A stretch of 64,000 nt of DNA from Litchfieldia salsa (GCF_900104555.1 NZ_FNJU01000005.1:70216-134215); one strand, 5' to 3'; positions 18,921 to 28,029 are shown, counted from the first letter of the stretch. The notes: generated from the sequence alone by a model not told the origin. Program-made: numbers and translations.

Positions 18921-19670
18921 ATGAGAGGAGAGACAAGTTTGTTTACAAATGAAATAATCACATCATTCAATGAATTGGAGATGTTGATTTACAATTATGT
19001 TATGCAAAACAAAGAAAAAGTCATTTATATGCGTATACGAGATCTTGCTGATGAGGCTCATGTTTCCACTTCTACCATCATGCGTTTTTGCCGGAAATTA
19101 AACTGCGAAGGATTTTCAGAATTTAAAGTAAAACTAAAGCTTACCATTGATAAGAAAAGCGAAACAACTATTAAAAGCGGTCAACATATTTTAGCAGAAT
19201 TTTTTGAACGTACTCAAAATGAAAAATTCAATTCTAAGCTTGAAGCCGCTGCAGAAGCTATATCTAAAGCAGATCATATCTACTTCATCGGAATGGGTAG
19301 TTCAGGCACTCTTGCTGAATATGGTGCTAGATACTTCTCTAGCTTAGGTAAATTTTCTACCTATTTAAAAGACTGGTTCACGCCCATTCACTCCAACTTA
19401 AATAATAGTATTACAATTGCACTGTCTGTTTCTGGGGAAAATGAGTTTACCATTTCTCACATTCACAAACTAAAAGAAAAAAACAGTAGCATTTTAAGTA
19501 TTACAAACAATGGAAAGTCGACGATTGCCAAGATTTCCGACCAAAATGTTTCTTATTATGTGACAGAGGAATTCTTTGATATTTCAAATATTACTACACA
19601 AATTCCAGTTATTTTTATATTAGAGGAAATGGCACGAAAGGTGTATGAAAAGAGTATAAGGAGTGATTAG
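18921..19670 (+). CDS. RpiR/MurR family transcriptional regulator (HTH + SIS)
   Basis: The 249-residue regulator has an N-terminal helix-turn-helix (DLADEAHVSTSTIMRFCRKL, about residues 41-60) and a C-terminal sugar-isomerase (SIS) domain from about 105, with IYFIGMGSSGTLAEYGARYF and ALSVSGENEFT. The SIS domain normally binds a phosphosugar. The ATG at 18921 follows AAAGGAG. A TTG 18 bases further, behind GAGGAGAG, is an alternative that removes six residues. It is separated from the alpha-glucosidase gene by the PLA2-like gene. By analogy with B. subtilis GlvR, control of glucoside use is likely but not proven. Confidence 0.88.
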   Translation: MRGETSLFTNEIITSFNELEMLIYNYVMQNKEKVIYMRIRDLADEAHVSTSTIMRFCRKLNCEGFSEFKVKLKLTIDKKSETTIKSGQHILAEFFERTQNEKFNSKLEAAAEAISKADHIYFIGMGSSGTLAEYGARYFSSLGKFSTYLKDWFTPIHSNLNNSITIALSVSGENEFTISHIHKLKEKNSSILSITNNGKSTIAKISDQNVSYYVTEEFFDISNITTQIPVIFILEEMARKVYEKSIRSD

Positions 19671-19688
19671 ATTGGTTCAGATTGAATT

Positions 19689-19735
19689 AAAAAGGTAGCG
19701 CTATTTGTTGTTACACTACCTTTTTCCGGTTAATA
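19689..19735 (+). terminator. Terminator of the rpiR gene
   Basis: AAAAAGGTAG at 19689-19698 pairs with CTACCTTTTT at 19726-19735; the long loop ends in a T-run. Confidence 0.75.
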
Positions 19736-19790
19736 TCTTATCACTAAATATATTTAAATGTTATTTCCATTACCCCTTAATAAATTAATC

Positions 19791-19819
19791 TTGAAATTTA
19801 AATTAAAGCATAGTATGAT
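19791..19819 (+). promoter_or_regulatory. SigmaA-type promoter of pbuE
   Basis: TTGAAA (19791-19796) and TATGAT (19814-19819) are spaced by 17 bp. Transcription would begin about 30 bp before the adenine aptamer. Confidence 0.7.
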
Positions 19820-19853
19820 AATTAAGATGAAATTTTATAACTTTATATACTAC

Positions 19854-19916
19854 CTGTATAACCTCTAGAATATGGCTTGAGGGTCTCTACCAGGAACCAT
19901 AAAATCCTGATTACAG
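19854..19916 (+). ncRNA. Purine riboswitch aptamer, adenine type
   Basis: P1 pairs CTGTA (19854-19858) with TACAG (19912-19916). P2 pairs ACCTC with GAGG-T around the conserved ATATGG loop, and P3 pairs CAGGA with TCCTG around ACCATAAAA. The junctions TATAA and TCTACC are the expected ones. The base that reads the ligand (position 74 of the B. subtilis xpt numbering) is T in the GATTAC junction, which selects adenine over guanine. The downstream gene is pbuE, the known target of the B. subtilis adenine riboswitch. Confidence 0.95.
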
Positions 19917-19956
19917 AAAATGAATTCTTTTCATTTTTTGTAATCAGGATTTTTTC
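19902..19956 (+). terminator. Riboswitch-controlled attenuator of pbuE
   Basis: AATCCTGATTACA and TGTAATCAGGATT form a long stem, extended by AAAATGA/TCATTTT, and end in six T. The left arm overlaps P3 and P1 of the aptamer, so adenine binding should prevent termination (ON switch). Confidence 0.9.
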
Positions 19957-20018
19957 TTTTAAGAAAAGTCTCTTATCCTAATTATCTGCTAAATTACTAA
20001 GAAAGGTTGGAAAACAAA

Positions 20019-21203
20019 TTGAATTTGAAAGTATTTATTTTAGCATTATCAACTGTTGCTGTTGGGTTAGTTGAATTGATCGTAGGCGGTATTTTACCGA
20101 CAATCGCAGACGATTTCAATATTTCATTAAGTTCTGCCGGGCAATTAATCACTGTTTTCGCACTTATTTATGCCGTCGCCGGGCCAGTTCTACTAGTTAT
20201 GACCAGCAAAATCGAACGTAAGAAGTTGTATCTTATTTCGTTATTCATCTTCTTTCTGGGGAATGTTATGACCTATTTTAGTCCTAATTATACTTTTATG
20301 ATGATTGCTAGGGTGTTAACAGCAATGAGTACAGCATTGATTGTGGTGCTCTCCTTAACTATTGCCGCAAAAGTTGTTGCTCCTGCTCATCGTGCAAAGG
20401 CTTTAGGACTTATTTATATGGGGATTAGTTCATCACTTGTATTAGGTGTCCCTCTAGGCATTCTTGTTGCCAATTCATTTGGTTGGAGAGTCATATTCCT
20501 TGGAATTGCTGTATTGTCAATTGGATCTATGGTGCTTATTGCATTATTTCTTGAACGCATCCCTGGTGAAAGATCCATTCCACTTTCTCAACAATTAAGG
20601 GCTGTAGCTAGTGCGAAATTGGGAAGTGCTCATTTAGCGACATTGTTTATGTTAGCAGGTCATTATACACTTTATGCTTATTTTACTCCTTTTTTAGATA
20701 CTGAGCTTCATTTAGACTCTTATGCGATAAGTATCTGTTATTTTGTATTTGGTCTTGCAGCAGTAGGTGGAGGAGCATTCGGTGGCACTCTATCAGATTG
20801 GATAGGAGCTCCTAAAAGCATTATCATTGTGATTAGTACATTTGCTGTTGTCCTATTCTTATTACCATTTACGACTTTTTCACTAATCTTATTCATACCA
20901 ATGATGATGATTTGGGCAGCTTTAAGTTGGAGTCTTGCTCCACCACAACAAAGCTATTTAATCCAAACCGACCCTGCTACCTCAGATATTCAACAGAGCT
21001 TTAATAATTCCGCTTTGCAGGTAGGTATTTCACTAGGATCTGGAATTGGTGGTATCGTTTTAAACCAAACTGGTTCAGTATCAAGTACAGCTTGGTTTGG
21101 GGGTATTGTTGTCATCATATCCTTAGTATTTGCAGTATACTCTCTGACAAGACCAACAGTTCAAAGAGAAAGTACAAATTCCTCTCTTTTTGCAAGACAG
21201 TGA
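20019..21203 (+). CDS. pbuE: Purine base efflux pump, major facilitator superfamily (PbuE)
   Basis: This 394-residue twelve-helix MFS exporter resembles B. subtilis PbuE (YdhL) along its length, including [15 protein letters not shown] at the N-terminus, [30 protein letters not shown] and [13 protein letters not shown]. PbuE exports hypoxanthine, adenine and purine analogues. Identity is reinforced by the adenine riboswitch just upstream. I chose TTG at 20019, with GGTTGG before it; TTG codons at 20007 and 20025 are alternatives. A strong terminator follows at 21234. Confidence 0.93.
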   Translation: MNLKVFILALSTVAVGLVELIVGGILPTIADDFNISLSSAGQLITVFALIYAVAGPVLLVMTSKIERKKLYLISLFIFFLGNVMTYFSPNYTFMMIARVLTAMSTALIVVLSLTIAAKVVAPAHRAKALGLIYMGISSSLVLGVPLGILVANSFGWRVIFLGIAVLSIGSMVLIALFLERIPGERSIPLSQQLRAVASAKLGSAHLATLFMLAGHYTLYAYFTPFLDTELHLDSYAISICYFVFGLAAVGGGAFGGTLSDWIGAPKSIIIVISTFAVVLFLLPFTTFSLILFIPMMMIWAALSWSLAPPQQSYLIQTDPATSDIQQSFNNSALQVGISLGSGIGGIVLNQTGSVSSTAWFGGIVVIISLVFAVYSLTRPTVQRESTNSSLFARQ

Positions 21204-21233
21204 TTTTTTGTCAAAAACAGATTTTAGCTTCTA

Positions 21234-21279
21234 AAAAAGGACTAAATGAGCAGCCATGGTAGCTCATTTAGTCCTTTTT
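21234..21279. terminator. Bidirectional terminator between pbuE and a small membrane gene
   Basis: A perfect 18-bp stem (21234-21251 with 21262-21279) has A-run and T-run edges on both strands. Confidence 0.9.
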
Positions 21280-21290
21280 ATGTTTAGTTA

Positions 21291-21440
21291 TTAGAAAATA
21301 TCAGTTAATTGTGATTGAATAGAATTGGGTAATAATTGATAAATTAACCCTTCATATTTAATATCAAGTATACCTGCAATGATGAAGATAATAAGTATGA
21401 TAAACAAAAATACTTTCTTATTTTTTGCTATTAAGTTCAA
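21291..21440 (-). CDS. Small single-pass membrane protein, about 49 residues
   Basis: On the minus strand a frame from TTG at 21440 (or ATG at 21443, one codon earlier) encodes a short basic N-terminus (NLIAKNKK), a hydrophobic helix of about 20 residues (VFLFIILIIFIIAGIL) and a polar tail ending in SQLTDIF. The strong GGAGGAG site is 5 nt before TTG, so TTG is the better start. The stop is followed by the bidirectional terminator at 21234. I do not recognise a family. Isolated location between pbuE and fbp gives no functional hint. Confidence 0.65.
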   Translation of the reverse strand: MNLIAKNKKVFLFIILIIFIIAGILDIKYEGLIYQLLPNSIQSQLTDIF

Positions 21441-21479
21441 CATTTCTCCTCCAGTGTTACGTCACTTGTATAAACCCTG

Positions 21480-21509
21480 GTCTCTCAGCCTTTTGGGTGA
21501 GAGACTAAT
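21480..21509 (-). terminator. Hairpin downstream of fbp
   Basis: GTCTCTCA pairs with TGAGAGAC just after the fbp stop, but there is no clear T-run. Confidence 0.4.
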
Positions 21510-21519
21510 CATCTTACTC

Positions 21520-23451
21520 TTATTTTATATAACGGTATTCTCTAAGACTGTTTAAGATTGATACTTCCTGTAATAATTCAACTCCAACATTCGTTTCCAA
21601 CACCTTTTTCCGTTCTAACTCTTCATCTACTAACCTTTTTACAGATAATACATCTGTTCCATTTAGTAAAACTTCTTCTTTTGAATTAAATTGTTTATGG
21701 GCAACTATCTGCATTCCATATGAATTATATAACAATGTATATCCTGCAATACCTGTTGTAGATTGATAGGCCTTAGAAAAGCCTCCATCAATGACAATCA
21801 TCTTTCCATTTGCTTTTATTGGGTCTTCTCCATCAATTTCCTTAACTGGTGTATGACCATTTATGATACGACCTTGTTCAGGATTAAGGTCAAAATCCAT
21901 TAAAATTTTGCGACAAATTTCCTCTTGCTCACGTAAATAATAGTATGGATTTTTTCTCTCTTTATGAGTGGACTTATCTTTAATGAAATATCTTTCAAAG
22001 GTTGTCATTTCTCTCTTTCCAAATAATGAAGAATATTCTCCAGTCCATAAATACCAGATCATATCTGTAGAAAGATCATCCTTTTCTTCGGGATGTGAAA
22101 AAGAATGGCGTAAATGCCGTTCAAATATATCAAATAATTCCCGACCTTCATACCTTCTATTTTCAATCATCATTTTTTCCATATTTCCATTTTCATCCAA
22201 TGGAATACAACCATGTATTAATAAATTTCCATTATATTTTAAATATAAACTTCCCTTTTTCATTAGAAAATTCATATGTCTTGCCAATTTTTCTGAATGT
22301 TGGACAGAAAATAGTAATTTTTCAATAACCTGCTCTTCTTCCTCTGTTAATTGTTCAGGAAGTTCTCTATTGACTGTTGTAAAGCATGTATTTTCTAAAG
22401 GATATGTTTTCCCATGAATCGTTATTTCGTTTTTATCAAAATCAACATTTTCCAGCAAAAGTCTATGTGACATATTAAAGGAAGGACGCCTTTTGATTAT
22501 CGGTATTTCAAGTTTAAACTGTATCATTGCGATTGCTTGATGTATTTTTGTAATTTGTAATTTTTCATGTTCGGAAAATTGTTTATCAGAGTGTCTCTTT
22601 GGCCTGAAAGCCTTATTGTCACTATAGTACTTTTCCGCGAGATTGAGAAGTGGTCTAAGATTGATCCCGTAAACATCTTCAATAATATCCAAATTGTCAT
22701 AACGAGCACAAATCCGAATAATATTTGCCAGACAAACCTTTGATCCTGCAAATGCACCAAGCCAAAGTACATCATGATTACCCCATTGAATATCAACTGA
22801 ATGATAGTTTATAAGGGTATCCATAATTTTATCAGGTTCAGGTCCACGGTCGTAAATATCCCCTACTACATGAAGATGGTCAACAACTAATCTTTGAGTA
22901 GTGTAGGCAAGACCAGTTATAAGCTTATCAGCCTGTCCAAGGGAAATAACTTGTTGAATGATTTTAGAATAATACTGTTTCTTATTTGTGAATTCATCCG
23001 TTTTATATAGTAATTCTTCTACAATATATACAAACTGATTAGGCAGTGCTTTTCGTAGTTTTGAACGTGTATATTTGGAGGAAGCGTATGAGATAAGTTT
23101 GATCATATGATCAATATACTCTTTATACCATTGGTTTAAGTCCTGTACATTACTAAAATTGTTCTTTATTAATTGTAATTTCTCTTCAGGATAATAAACT
23201 AGTGTGGCAAACTCATTGATTTCTTTTTCAGATAAAGTATCTTTAAAAATATCTGTTATTTTCTCCTTCACTTTCCCTGAACCATTTCTTAATACATGTT
23301 GAAAGGCTTGATATTCGCCATGTAAATCACTGACAAAGTGTTCTGTCCCCTTTGGTAAATTAAGAATTGCTTCAAGGTTAATGATTTCAGTTACAACTTT
23401 CTCTTCACAATCATATCTTTGAGCCAATAAATCTAAGAATTTTGAGTTCAA
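21520..23451 (-). CDS. fbp: Fructose-1,6-bisphosphatase, class III
   Basis: The enzyme dephosphorylates fructose 1,6-bisphosphate in gluconeogenesis. It belongs to the large Firmicutes class III, a manganese-dependent metallophosphoesterase. Metal-binding motifs are seen in order: [13 protein letters not shown] (about 43-55), [13 protein letters not shown] and [12 protein letters not shown], with INGHTPVKE near residue 560. TTG at 23451, behind AAAAGGGGATG, gives 643 residues beginning [18 protein letters not shown], close to the usual length. The longer frame adds 17 residues without support. It is transcribed alone. Confidence 0.93.
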   Translation of the reverse strand: MNSKFLDLLAQRYDCEEKVVTEIINLEAILNLPKGTEHFVSDLHGEYQAFQHVLRNGSGKVKEKITDIFKDTLSEKEINEFATLVYYPEEKLQLIKNNFSNVQDLNQWYKEYIDHMIKLISYASSKYTRSKLRKALPNQFVYIVEELLYKTDEFTNKKQYYSKIIQQVISLGQADKLITGLAYTTQRLVVDHLHVVGDIYDRGPEPDKIMDTLINYHSVDIQWGNHDVLWLGAFAGSKVCLANIIRICARYDNLDIIEDVYGINLRPLLNLAEKYYSDNKAFRPKRHSDKQFSEHEKLQITKIHQAIAMIQFKLEIPIIKRRPSFNMSHRLLLENVDFDKNEITIHGKTYPLENTCFTTVNRELPEQLTEEEEQVIEKLLFSVQHSEKLARHMNFLMKKGSLYLKYNGNLLIHGCIPLDENGNMEKMMIENRRYEGRELFDIFERHLRHSFSHPEEKDDLSTDMIWYLWTGEYSSLFGKREMTTFERYFIKDKSTHKERKNPYYYLREQEEICRKILMDFDLNPEQGRIINGHTPVKEIDGEDPIKANGKMIVIDGGFSKAYQSTTGIAGYTLLYNSYGMQIVAHKQFNSKEEVLLNGTDVLSVKRLVDEELERKKVLETNVGVELLQEVSILNSLREYRYIK

Positions 23452-23541
23452 ATGAGTGCATCCCCTTTTATAATTAGCCTTATAACATCCAGAATATTGC
23501 AATTATAATTCTATTATAAACGAAAACTACCACTGAAGTGA

Positions 23542-24402
23542 CTATAAAATCAATACAAAGGTACCCACAGTAATAACAATACCACCAATAATAGTATGTT
23601 TGACTGCTTTCTCTTTTAAAATAAGAAAGCTAAGGATGATCGTAATAACAACACTAAATTTATCAATAGGAGCTACTATAGATACTTTACCTAATGTAAT
23701 GGCTGCAAAATAACATAACCAGGATAAGCCGGTTGCAATCCCAGATAGAATGAGAAAGAGATAACTTTTCTTAGAAATATTTTTCATTTCTTTATATGTT
23801 TTTTGAAAAAGCACAATTCCCCAAGCAAATATTAGAACAACAATGGTCCTTAGTAATGTTCCAACGTTAGAATCAATACCTTCCATACCAACTTTGGCTA
23901 GAATTGCAGTAAATGCAGCAAAAACTGCCGCTAGAAAAGCATAAAGGATATATACTTGCGATCCTGTAAATCTTTTATCCTGATTTTTCTTTCCAATCAG
24001 TATAAAAGTACCGATGGTGATAATAAATCCTCCTATCAACACTTTAGGTTCAGCAGGTTCTCCTAATATGAGGATAGATAATATAATTGTTAGCACGATA
24101 CTAGATTTATCAATTGGTACCACCTTAGAAACCTCACCAATTGATAATGCTCTAAAAAAGAAAAGCCAAGATAGACCAGTTGCAAATCCTGAAAGGACAA
24201 TAAATACTAATGCTCTAGTTGGTATTGTTGAAATTGCATGTAATTGATCAGTAAATAAAACAACAATAAAAGCCATTATTAGAACAACAATCGTTCGAAT
24301 AGCTGTTGCTAAGTTTGAATTAACCTGATCCATTCCTATCTTGGCTAATATTCCAGTAATGGCTGCAAAAATAGCTGCAAAGAACGCTAAAATAATGCTC
24401 AT
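23542..24402 (-). CDS. EamA/DMT family transporter with two tandem repeats
   Basis: The 286-residue ten-helix protein is an internal duplication. The first half starts ILAFFAAIFAAITGILAKIGMD and the second YAFLAAVFAAFTAILAKVGME (about residue 153), and each later has GFATGLSWLFFF or GIATGLSWLCYF and ends in TIGTFILI or TVGTFVLI. This is the drug/metabolite transporter pattern. The substrate is unknown. The ATG follows AAGAGGGAA. The two halves seem unusually similar, which may reflect gene conversion. Confidence 0.88.
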   Translation of the reverse strand: MSIILAFFAAIFAAITGILAKIGMDQVNSNLATAIRTIVVLIMAFIVVLFTDQLHAISTIPTRALVFIVLSGFATGLSWLFFFRALSIGEVSKVVPIDKSSIVLTIILSILILGEPAEPKVLIGGFIITIGTFILIGKKNQDKRFTGSQVYILYAFLAAVFAAFTAILAKVGMEGIDSNVGTLLRTIVVLIFAWGIVLFQKTYKEMKNISKKSYLFLILSGIATGLSWLCYFAAITLGKVSIVAPIDKFSVVITIILSFLILKEKAVKHTIIGGIVITVGTFVLIL

Positions 24403-24434
24403 TCTATTCCCTCTTTATTTTCTCTCTAAAGAAA

Positions 24435-24920
24435 TTACGAAAGGTACTTTATTTTTTCTTGAATAGGTGTCCGCTCTTTTGGTTTGTTTATTTCTTCTGG
24501 ATAACCTACACCAAATACGCCAATGACATCATATCCTTCCGGTACACCTAGAACTTGACGATTTTTTTCAACAATTCCCATCGATGACCAGAATGTACCT
24601 ACACCTTCTGCCCAAGCAGCAAGATTAAAATTCTGTACAAAACAAGCTGTAGCTTGTGCGTTTTCAGCTGTTTCAATATCTGTAGCACCGTGCTTTGATA
24701 ACACTGCAAATACAACAGGAGCACCAAAGAAATTAGTTTTGTGGTTTAACTTTGTTCTTGTATTGTCACCAATAAAATAGACTTCCCATGGTTCAGTCAT
24801 TTTATGGTTAGGGGCCATTGAAGCAACTTCTAGCCATTTGTGGATTTGGTCCATACTAACCGGATTTGATTTGAAACTTTTTATATTACGACGAGAGTAG
24901 ATGACTTCTAAAATATTCAT
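24435..24920 (-). CDS. Nitroreductase family protein
   Basis: The 161-residue FMN-dependent oxidoreductase begins MNILEVIYSRRNIKSF with the family arginine pair, then MAPNHKMTEPWEVYFIGD, and ends with VIGVFGVGYPEE. Short nitroreductases use NAD(P)H to reduce quinones or nitro compounds; the physiological substrate is unknown. The ATG at 24920 has GGAGGAA in front. Earlier in-frame codons would extend it into the neighbouring gene and are not supported. It follows the 101-residue gene by 28 bp and is probably co-transcribed with it. Confidence 0.88.
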   Translation of the reverse strand: MNILEVIYSRRNIKSFKSNPVSMDQIHKWLEVASMAPNHKMTEPWEVYFIGDNTRTKLNHKTNFFGAPVVFAVLSKHGATDIETAENAQATACFVQNFNLAAWAEGVGTFWSSMGIVEKNRQVLGVPEGYDVIGVFGVGYPEEINKPKERTPIQEKIKYLS

Positions 24921-24948
24921 GAAAAATTCCTCCGATAATTTTGTTTTT

Positions 24949-25254
24949 TTATTCATCTTGGCATGGGTCTTTTGTTTCGTTTTCATGAATTTCAAATAGT
25001 TGAGTGAATTCGTTAATAACCATATCAATGGCTTTTAATTCACCGATAAGAATTTGATTAATCGATTGAAATTCTGGAGCATCTAGTTGTTGCTTTATTG
25101 TTGAACGTTTAAGATTCATCATTTCGAGAAAAGCAAGCGCTCTACCTCTCCGAAAGGTTTTGGCACCCCGTTTATGAGAAGAATGTTCTCGTCTTTTGTG
25201 ACGCTCACCACGGTGATGCACTTCGTCATCAAAACCCTTAAATTCATTTTCCAT
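24949..25254 (-). CDS. Conserved small charged protein upstream of the nitroreductase
   Basis: The 101-residue protein has a highly basic, histidine- and arginine-rich N-terminus (residues 12-35, HHRGERHKRREHSSHKRGAK) and a helical C-terminal half (RGRALAFLEMMNLKRSTIKQ ... GELKAIDMVINEFTQLFEIHE). No membrane segment or known catalytic motif is visible. I do not recognise a characterised family, although similar Bacillus proteins come to mind as hypotheticals. AAAGGAGGCC precedes the ATG. Upstream sits a perfect 18-bp palindrome that may be an operator for this two-gene unit. Confidence 0.7.
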   Translation of the reverse strand: MENEFKGFDDEVHHRGERHKRREHSSHKRGAKTFRRGRALAFLEMMNLKRSTIKQQLDAPEFQSINQILIGELKAIDMVINEFTQLFEIHENETKDPCQDE

Positions 25255-25295
25255 ATTTTCAGGCCTCCTTTACATGTATATATCTGCAATTACAT

Positions 25296-25313
25296 TGTAT
25301 ACAATTGTATACA
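25296..25313. promoter_or_regulatory. Perfect 18-bp palindrome, probable operator of the nitroreductase operon
   Basis: TGTATACAATTGTATACA is a perfect inverted repeat about 40 bp upstream of the 101-residue gene. Its half-site TTGTATACA resembles GntR-type operators. The regulator is not adjacent. Confidence 0.6.
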
Positions 25314-25336
25314 CGAAAATCAATCCATTTTTAAAA

Positions 25337-25550
25337 GGTTCTTTTATAAAAGATTGTTGTTTTAAGACTTATTTAATGTGGTAGAGCCCGTTGATTGGAA
25401 CGGAAGGTATGTGACTCCTGCGGGATGCGCAGGATATCCCATGAGACCGTAAGATAAAGGAGGCTCATCACCTGCCCCGCGGAAAGCACATACCTGGAGT
25501 GCAAATCAACCTAACCTAGTCAAATACCAACAAAGTTTGCGAAAAGAGCC
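25337..25550 (+). repeat. MITE-like repeat, type B, with imperfect 8-bp target duplication
   Basis: The ends are imperfect inverted repeats (GGTTCTTTTATAAAAGATTG at the left; the right end reads GGCTCTTTTCGCAAACTTTG on the other strand). Inside, GTTGATT...AATCAAC and GGTATGTG...CACATACC arms frame a GC-rich core with CTCCTGCGGGA. Flanks TTTTAAAA and ATTTAAAA differ at one position and look like a target duplication. The copy at about 35781-35999 is the same type, inverted. No gene lies in 25255-25630 besides this element and the palindrome. Confidence 0.8.
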
Positions 25551-25630
25551 ATTTAAAAACATTTTAATTATATAATTGATACTTAAGTTAAATAGTTACT
25601 GTCATATTTTTATAGGTTGGAGGTTTTCTT

Positions 25631-26755
25631 TTGAAGGATCAAAAAAAGCACAATAAACAGTTTGTTTACTATTTCCTACTAGCATTTTGTTTTTTTACTT
25701 CTGTCATATTCGTTCATAACAATCATTCATTCTATGAACATTCAATCGCCAAAGTGATTGAAACAAACCTGATAGAATCAGATGAAACAATCGACCTCTA
25801 TCAAAATGAAGATCTGCTATACATACAGACTATAATTGCAGAAATACAAAATGGGAGCGAAAAAGGAAAGTTGATTCACCTAACAAATGAATACTCGTCA
25901 TCTGGAGCTTATGATCAAGAGTATCATGTAGGAAATGAGCTATTTATCTCTCTTAATGAAAAGTCATCAGAAAAAGTCGGTTTAACCGGTAATATAGAAG
26001 ATGTAAAACGTGATAAATTCATTTTAATTATAGGTTGGGTGTTTATTTTCACCTTACTAGTCGTTGGAAAAAGACAAGGTTTGTTTTCAATAATAAGCTT
26101 AGCAGTCAATGCTCTATTGTTATCATATGCATTAGATGTATATCTGAATACATCAGATCAAGGCTTGCTATTAATCTGCAGTTTAGCAGCGATCCTATTT
26201 ACAGTCATTTCCCTGTTACTCGTTAATGGTTTTAATGAAAAGACATATGCCGCCATTTTTGCAACTCTACTTGGTACGTTTCTTTCTCTACTCATTACCT
26301 ATCTAGTCATGAAGGTAACGTTTGAAAATGGCCTTCGCTATGAAGGAATGCAATTTCTATCTAGACATCCTCAAATGGTCTTTATGGCAGGTGTCTTAGT
26401 CGGATCGTTAGGGGCTGTAATGGATGTAGCTATCACGATGTCATCTTCTATCTTTGGGTTGTATGAAAAGAATCATCGCATCTCAGTAAAAGCACTTAAA
26501 ACATCAGGAATGGAGATTGGAAAAGATATTATGGGGACCATGACCAATATTCTGTTTTTTGCCTATATAAGTGGTTCCATCCCAATGCTCATTTTATATT
26601 TAAAAAATGAGTCACCAATGGGATTCACCTTTTCTATAAATCTTTCATTAGAATTAGCTCGAGCACTAGCTGGTGGCATTGGCATTGTATTAACGATTCC
26701 GATTGGTTTATATATTTCTATTTTATTTGTGAATCGAAAGAGGGCACAAGTATGA
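25631..26755 (+). CDS. YibE/F family membrane protein
   Basis: The 374-residue protein has an N-terminal membrane anchor (about 11-28), an extracytoplasmic domain up to residue 130 and then seven or so membrane helices with the YibE/F signatures GSLGAVMDVAITMSSS (about 257-272) and GMEIGKDIMGTMTNILFFAY (about 295-314). The family function is unknown; membrane transport has been suggested. The TTG start at 25631 follows TTGGAGG. Its last four bases overlap the next gene, which encodes a shorter YibE/F protein, so the pair probably works as a complex. Confidence 0.87.
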   Translation: MKDQKKHNKQFVYYFLLAFCFFTSVIFVHNNHSFYEHSIAKVIETNLIESDETIDLYQNEDLLYIQTIIAEIQNGSEKGKLIHLTNEYSSSGAYDQEYHVGNELFISLNEKSSEKVGLTGNIEDVKRDKFILIIGWVFIFTLLVVGKRQGLFSIISLAVNALLLSYALDVYLNTSDQGLLLICSLAAILFTVISLLLVNGFNEKTYAAIFATLLGTFLSLLITYLVMKVTFENGLRYEGMQFLSRHPQMVFMAGVLVGSLGAVMDVAITMSSSIFGLYEKNHRISVKALKTSGMEIGKDIMGTMTNILFFAYISGSIPMLILYLKNESPMGFTFSINLSLELARALAGGIGIVLTIPIGLYISILFVNRKRAQV

Positions 26756-27516
26756 ATGTATTAGTTTTGCTTGCAGCTATTCTATTTATATTAATGATAA
26801 TGATAGGTGGTAAAAAAGGGGCAAGGTCTTTTCTGACTTTATTCATTAACTTTATTGTACTCTTTTTTACAATCCTTATTATGTTAGATCCGAATGTGAA
26901 TCCGGTTATTCTAACAATCATTTCAAGTATAATCATTAGTGGTATTACTCTATTTTTTATTAATGAGGTTAATAGTACTACAATTCCAGCATTTATCTCT
27001 ACGATGATTACAATTATTATTATGATTGTCTTTATTGTTGTAGTAACAGAAATAACGATGATTCAAGGATTTAGTGAAGAAGAGATTGAAGAAATCGGTA
27101 TATTTTCCCTCTATATAGGGGTTGATTTTATTAAAATAGGCGCTTCCATGATTATCATGAGTACAATAGGTGCCATTACAGATATTGCTATTTCTATTGC
27201 ATCTCCTATGCGTGAAATATATAATCATCACCCAACAATTAGTAGAAGAGATTTATTTACCTCTGGATTAAATATTGGAAAGGATATACTAGGTACAAAT
27301 ACAAACACTTTATTTTTCGCTTTCTTTGGTGGTTACCTGGCATTACTTATTTGGTTTAAAGACTTATCTTATTCTCTTGGAGAAATTGTAAATTCTAAAA
27401 TTTTCAGCGCTGAACTGATTACTATATTTTGTGCTGGAATAGGTGTAGCACTTGTCATTCCAATTGCTTCGTCCATTACAGTTTTATTTCTAATGAAAAA
27501 AAGTAACTTCTCATAA
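26752..27516 (+). CDS. YibE/F family membrane protein, second subunit
   Basis: The 254-residue membrane protein matches the membrane half of its upstream neighbour, with STIGAITDIAISIASP (about 139-154) and SGLNIGKDILGTNTNTLFFAF (split by the conserved glycines, about 167-187). It lacks the N-terminal extracytoplasmic domain. The ATG overlaps the stop of the upstream gene in an ATGA arrangement, a sign of translational coupling. Function is unknown. A bidirectional terminator follows directly. Confidence 0.87.
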   Translation: MNVLVLLAAILFILMIMIGGKKGARSFLTLFINFIVLFFTILIMLDPNVNPVILTIISSIIISGITLFFINEVNSTTIPAFISTMITIIIMIVFIVVVTEITMIQGFSEEEIEEIGIFSLYIGVDFIKIGASMIIMSTIGAITDIAISIASPMREIYNHHPTISRRDLFTSGLNIGKDILGTNTNTLFFAFFGGYLALLIWFKDLSYSLGEIVNSKIFSAELITIFCAGIGVALVIPIASSITVLFLMKKSNFS

Positions 27517-27554
27517 AAAAACAGCCATTCATTTTTTTGAATGGCTGTTTTTTT
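27515..27554. terminator. Bidirectional terminator between yibE/F and the YtkA-like gene
   Basis: A-run, ACAGCCATTCA, loop, TGAATGGCTGT and T-run give a strong hairpin for both converging transcripts. Confidence 0.92.
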
Positions 27555-27556
27555 AA

Positions 27557-28012
27557 TCAATGATGCCCTTCATGTTCGACACCAGTATTATTTTTTGGTA
27601 ATGATTGAAGGTCTTCCTCTGTAAGAGAACCAACTATAAATTGTTTAGTTGGCATCACCTTAGATTCTATCGTATTAGCTTCTACTTTAACGAAGTATAG
27701 TCCCTCTTCTTCAAAGGTTTTCTCAATCGTATAAATACCTTTTCCTTTATTCTCTGGTATTAACTCTTCACCATTTTCCCCATTTTTCCAGAAAGTGAAT
27801 TTTATATTTTCTATGTCAGTCACATTTCGGTCTCGTTCTGTGAAGATTGCTTTGAATTCGTATTGCTCATTAATCTTTATTTCAGCTGGTAGTTCAACTT
27901 CAATTTTCAATACATTCTCTTGTTTATATAAGGCTTCTGTTCCTTCTTTTAACGAACAGCCTGATACTACTATTGTAAAGATCATTAAGAATAGTAAGTT
28001 CTGAAATTTCAT
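27557..28012 (-). CDS. YtkA-like/FixH-type lipoprotein
   Basis: The 151-residue protein begins with a lipoprotein signal ending in the lipobox VSGC (cysteine about residue 19). The mature part is one immunoglobulin-like YtkA domain (about 34-130), with the pattern PAEIKINEQYEFKAIF ... GLYFVKVEANT. The tail ends HEGHH, a possible metal ligand group. Related proteins occur with copper or heme handling genes. It lies 17 bp after the PepSY membrane gene, so the two form an operon. AGAAGGGG precedes the ATG. Confidence 0.78.
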   Translation of the reverse strand: MKFQNLLFLMIFTIVVSGCSLKEGTEALYKQENVLKIEVELPAEIKINEQYEFKAIFTERDRNVTDIENIKFTFWKNGENGEELIPENKGKGIYTIEKTFEEEGLYFVKVEANTIESKVMPTKQFIVGSLTEEDLQSLPKNNTGVEHEGHH

Positions 28013-28029
28013 AATAGCCCCTTCTATGT

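Noticed and set aside
21968-22417. 149-codon plus-strand frame inside fbp
   Set aside because: Antisense to the metallophosphatase coding sequence, no ribosome site, serine/cysteine-rich shadow composition.
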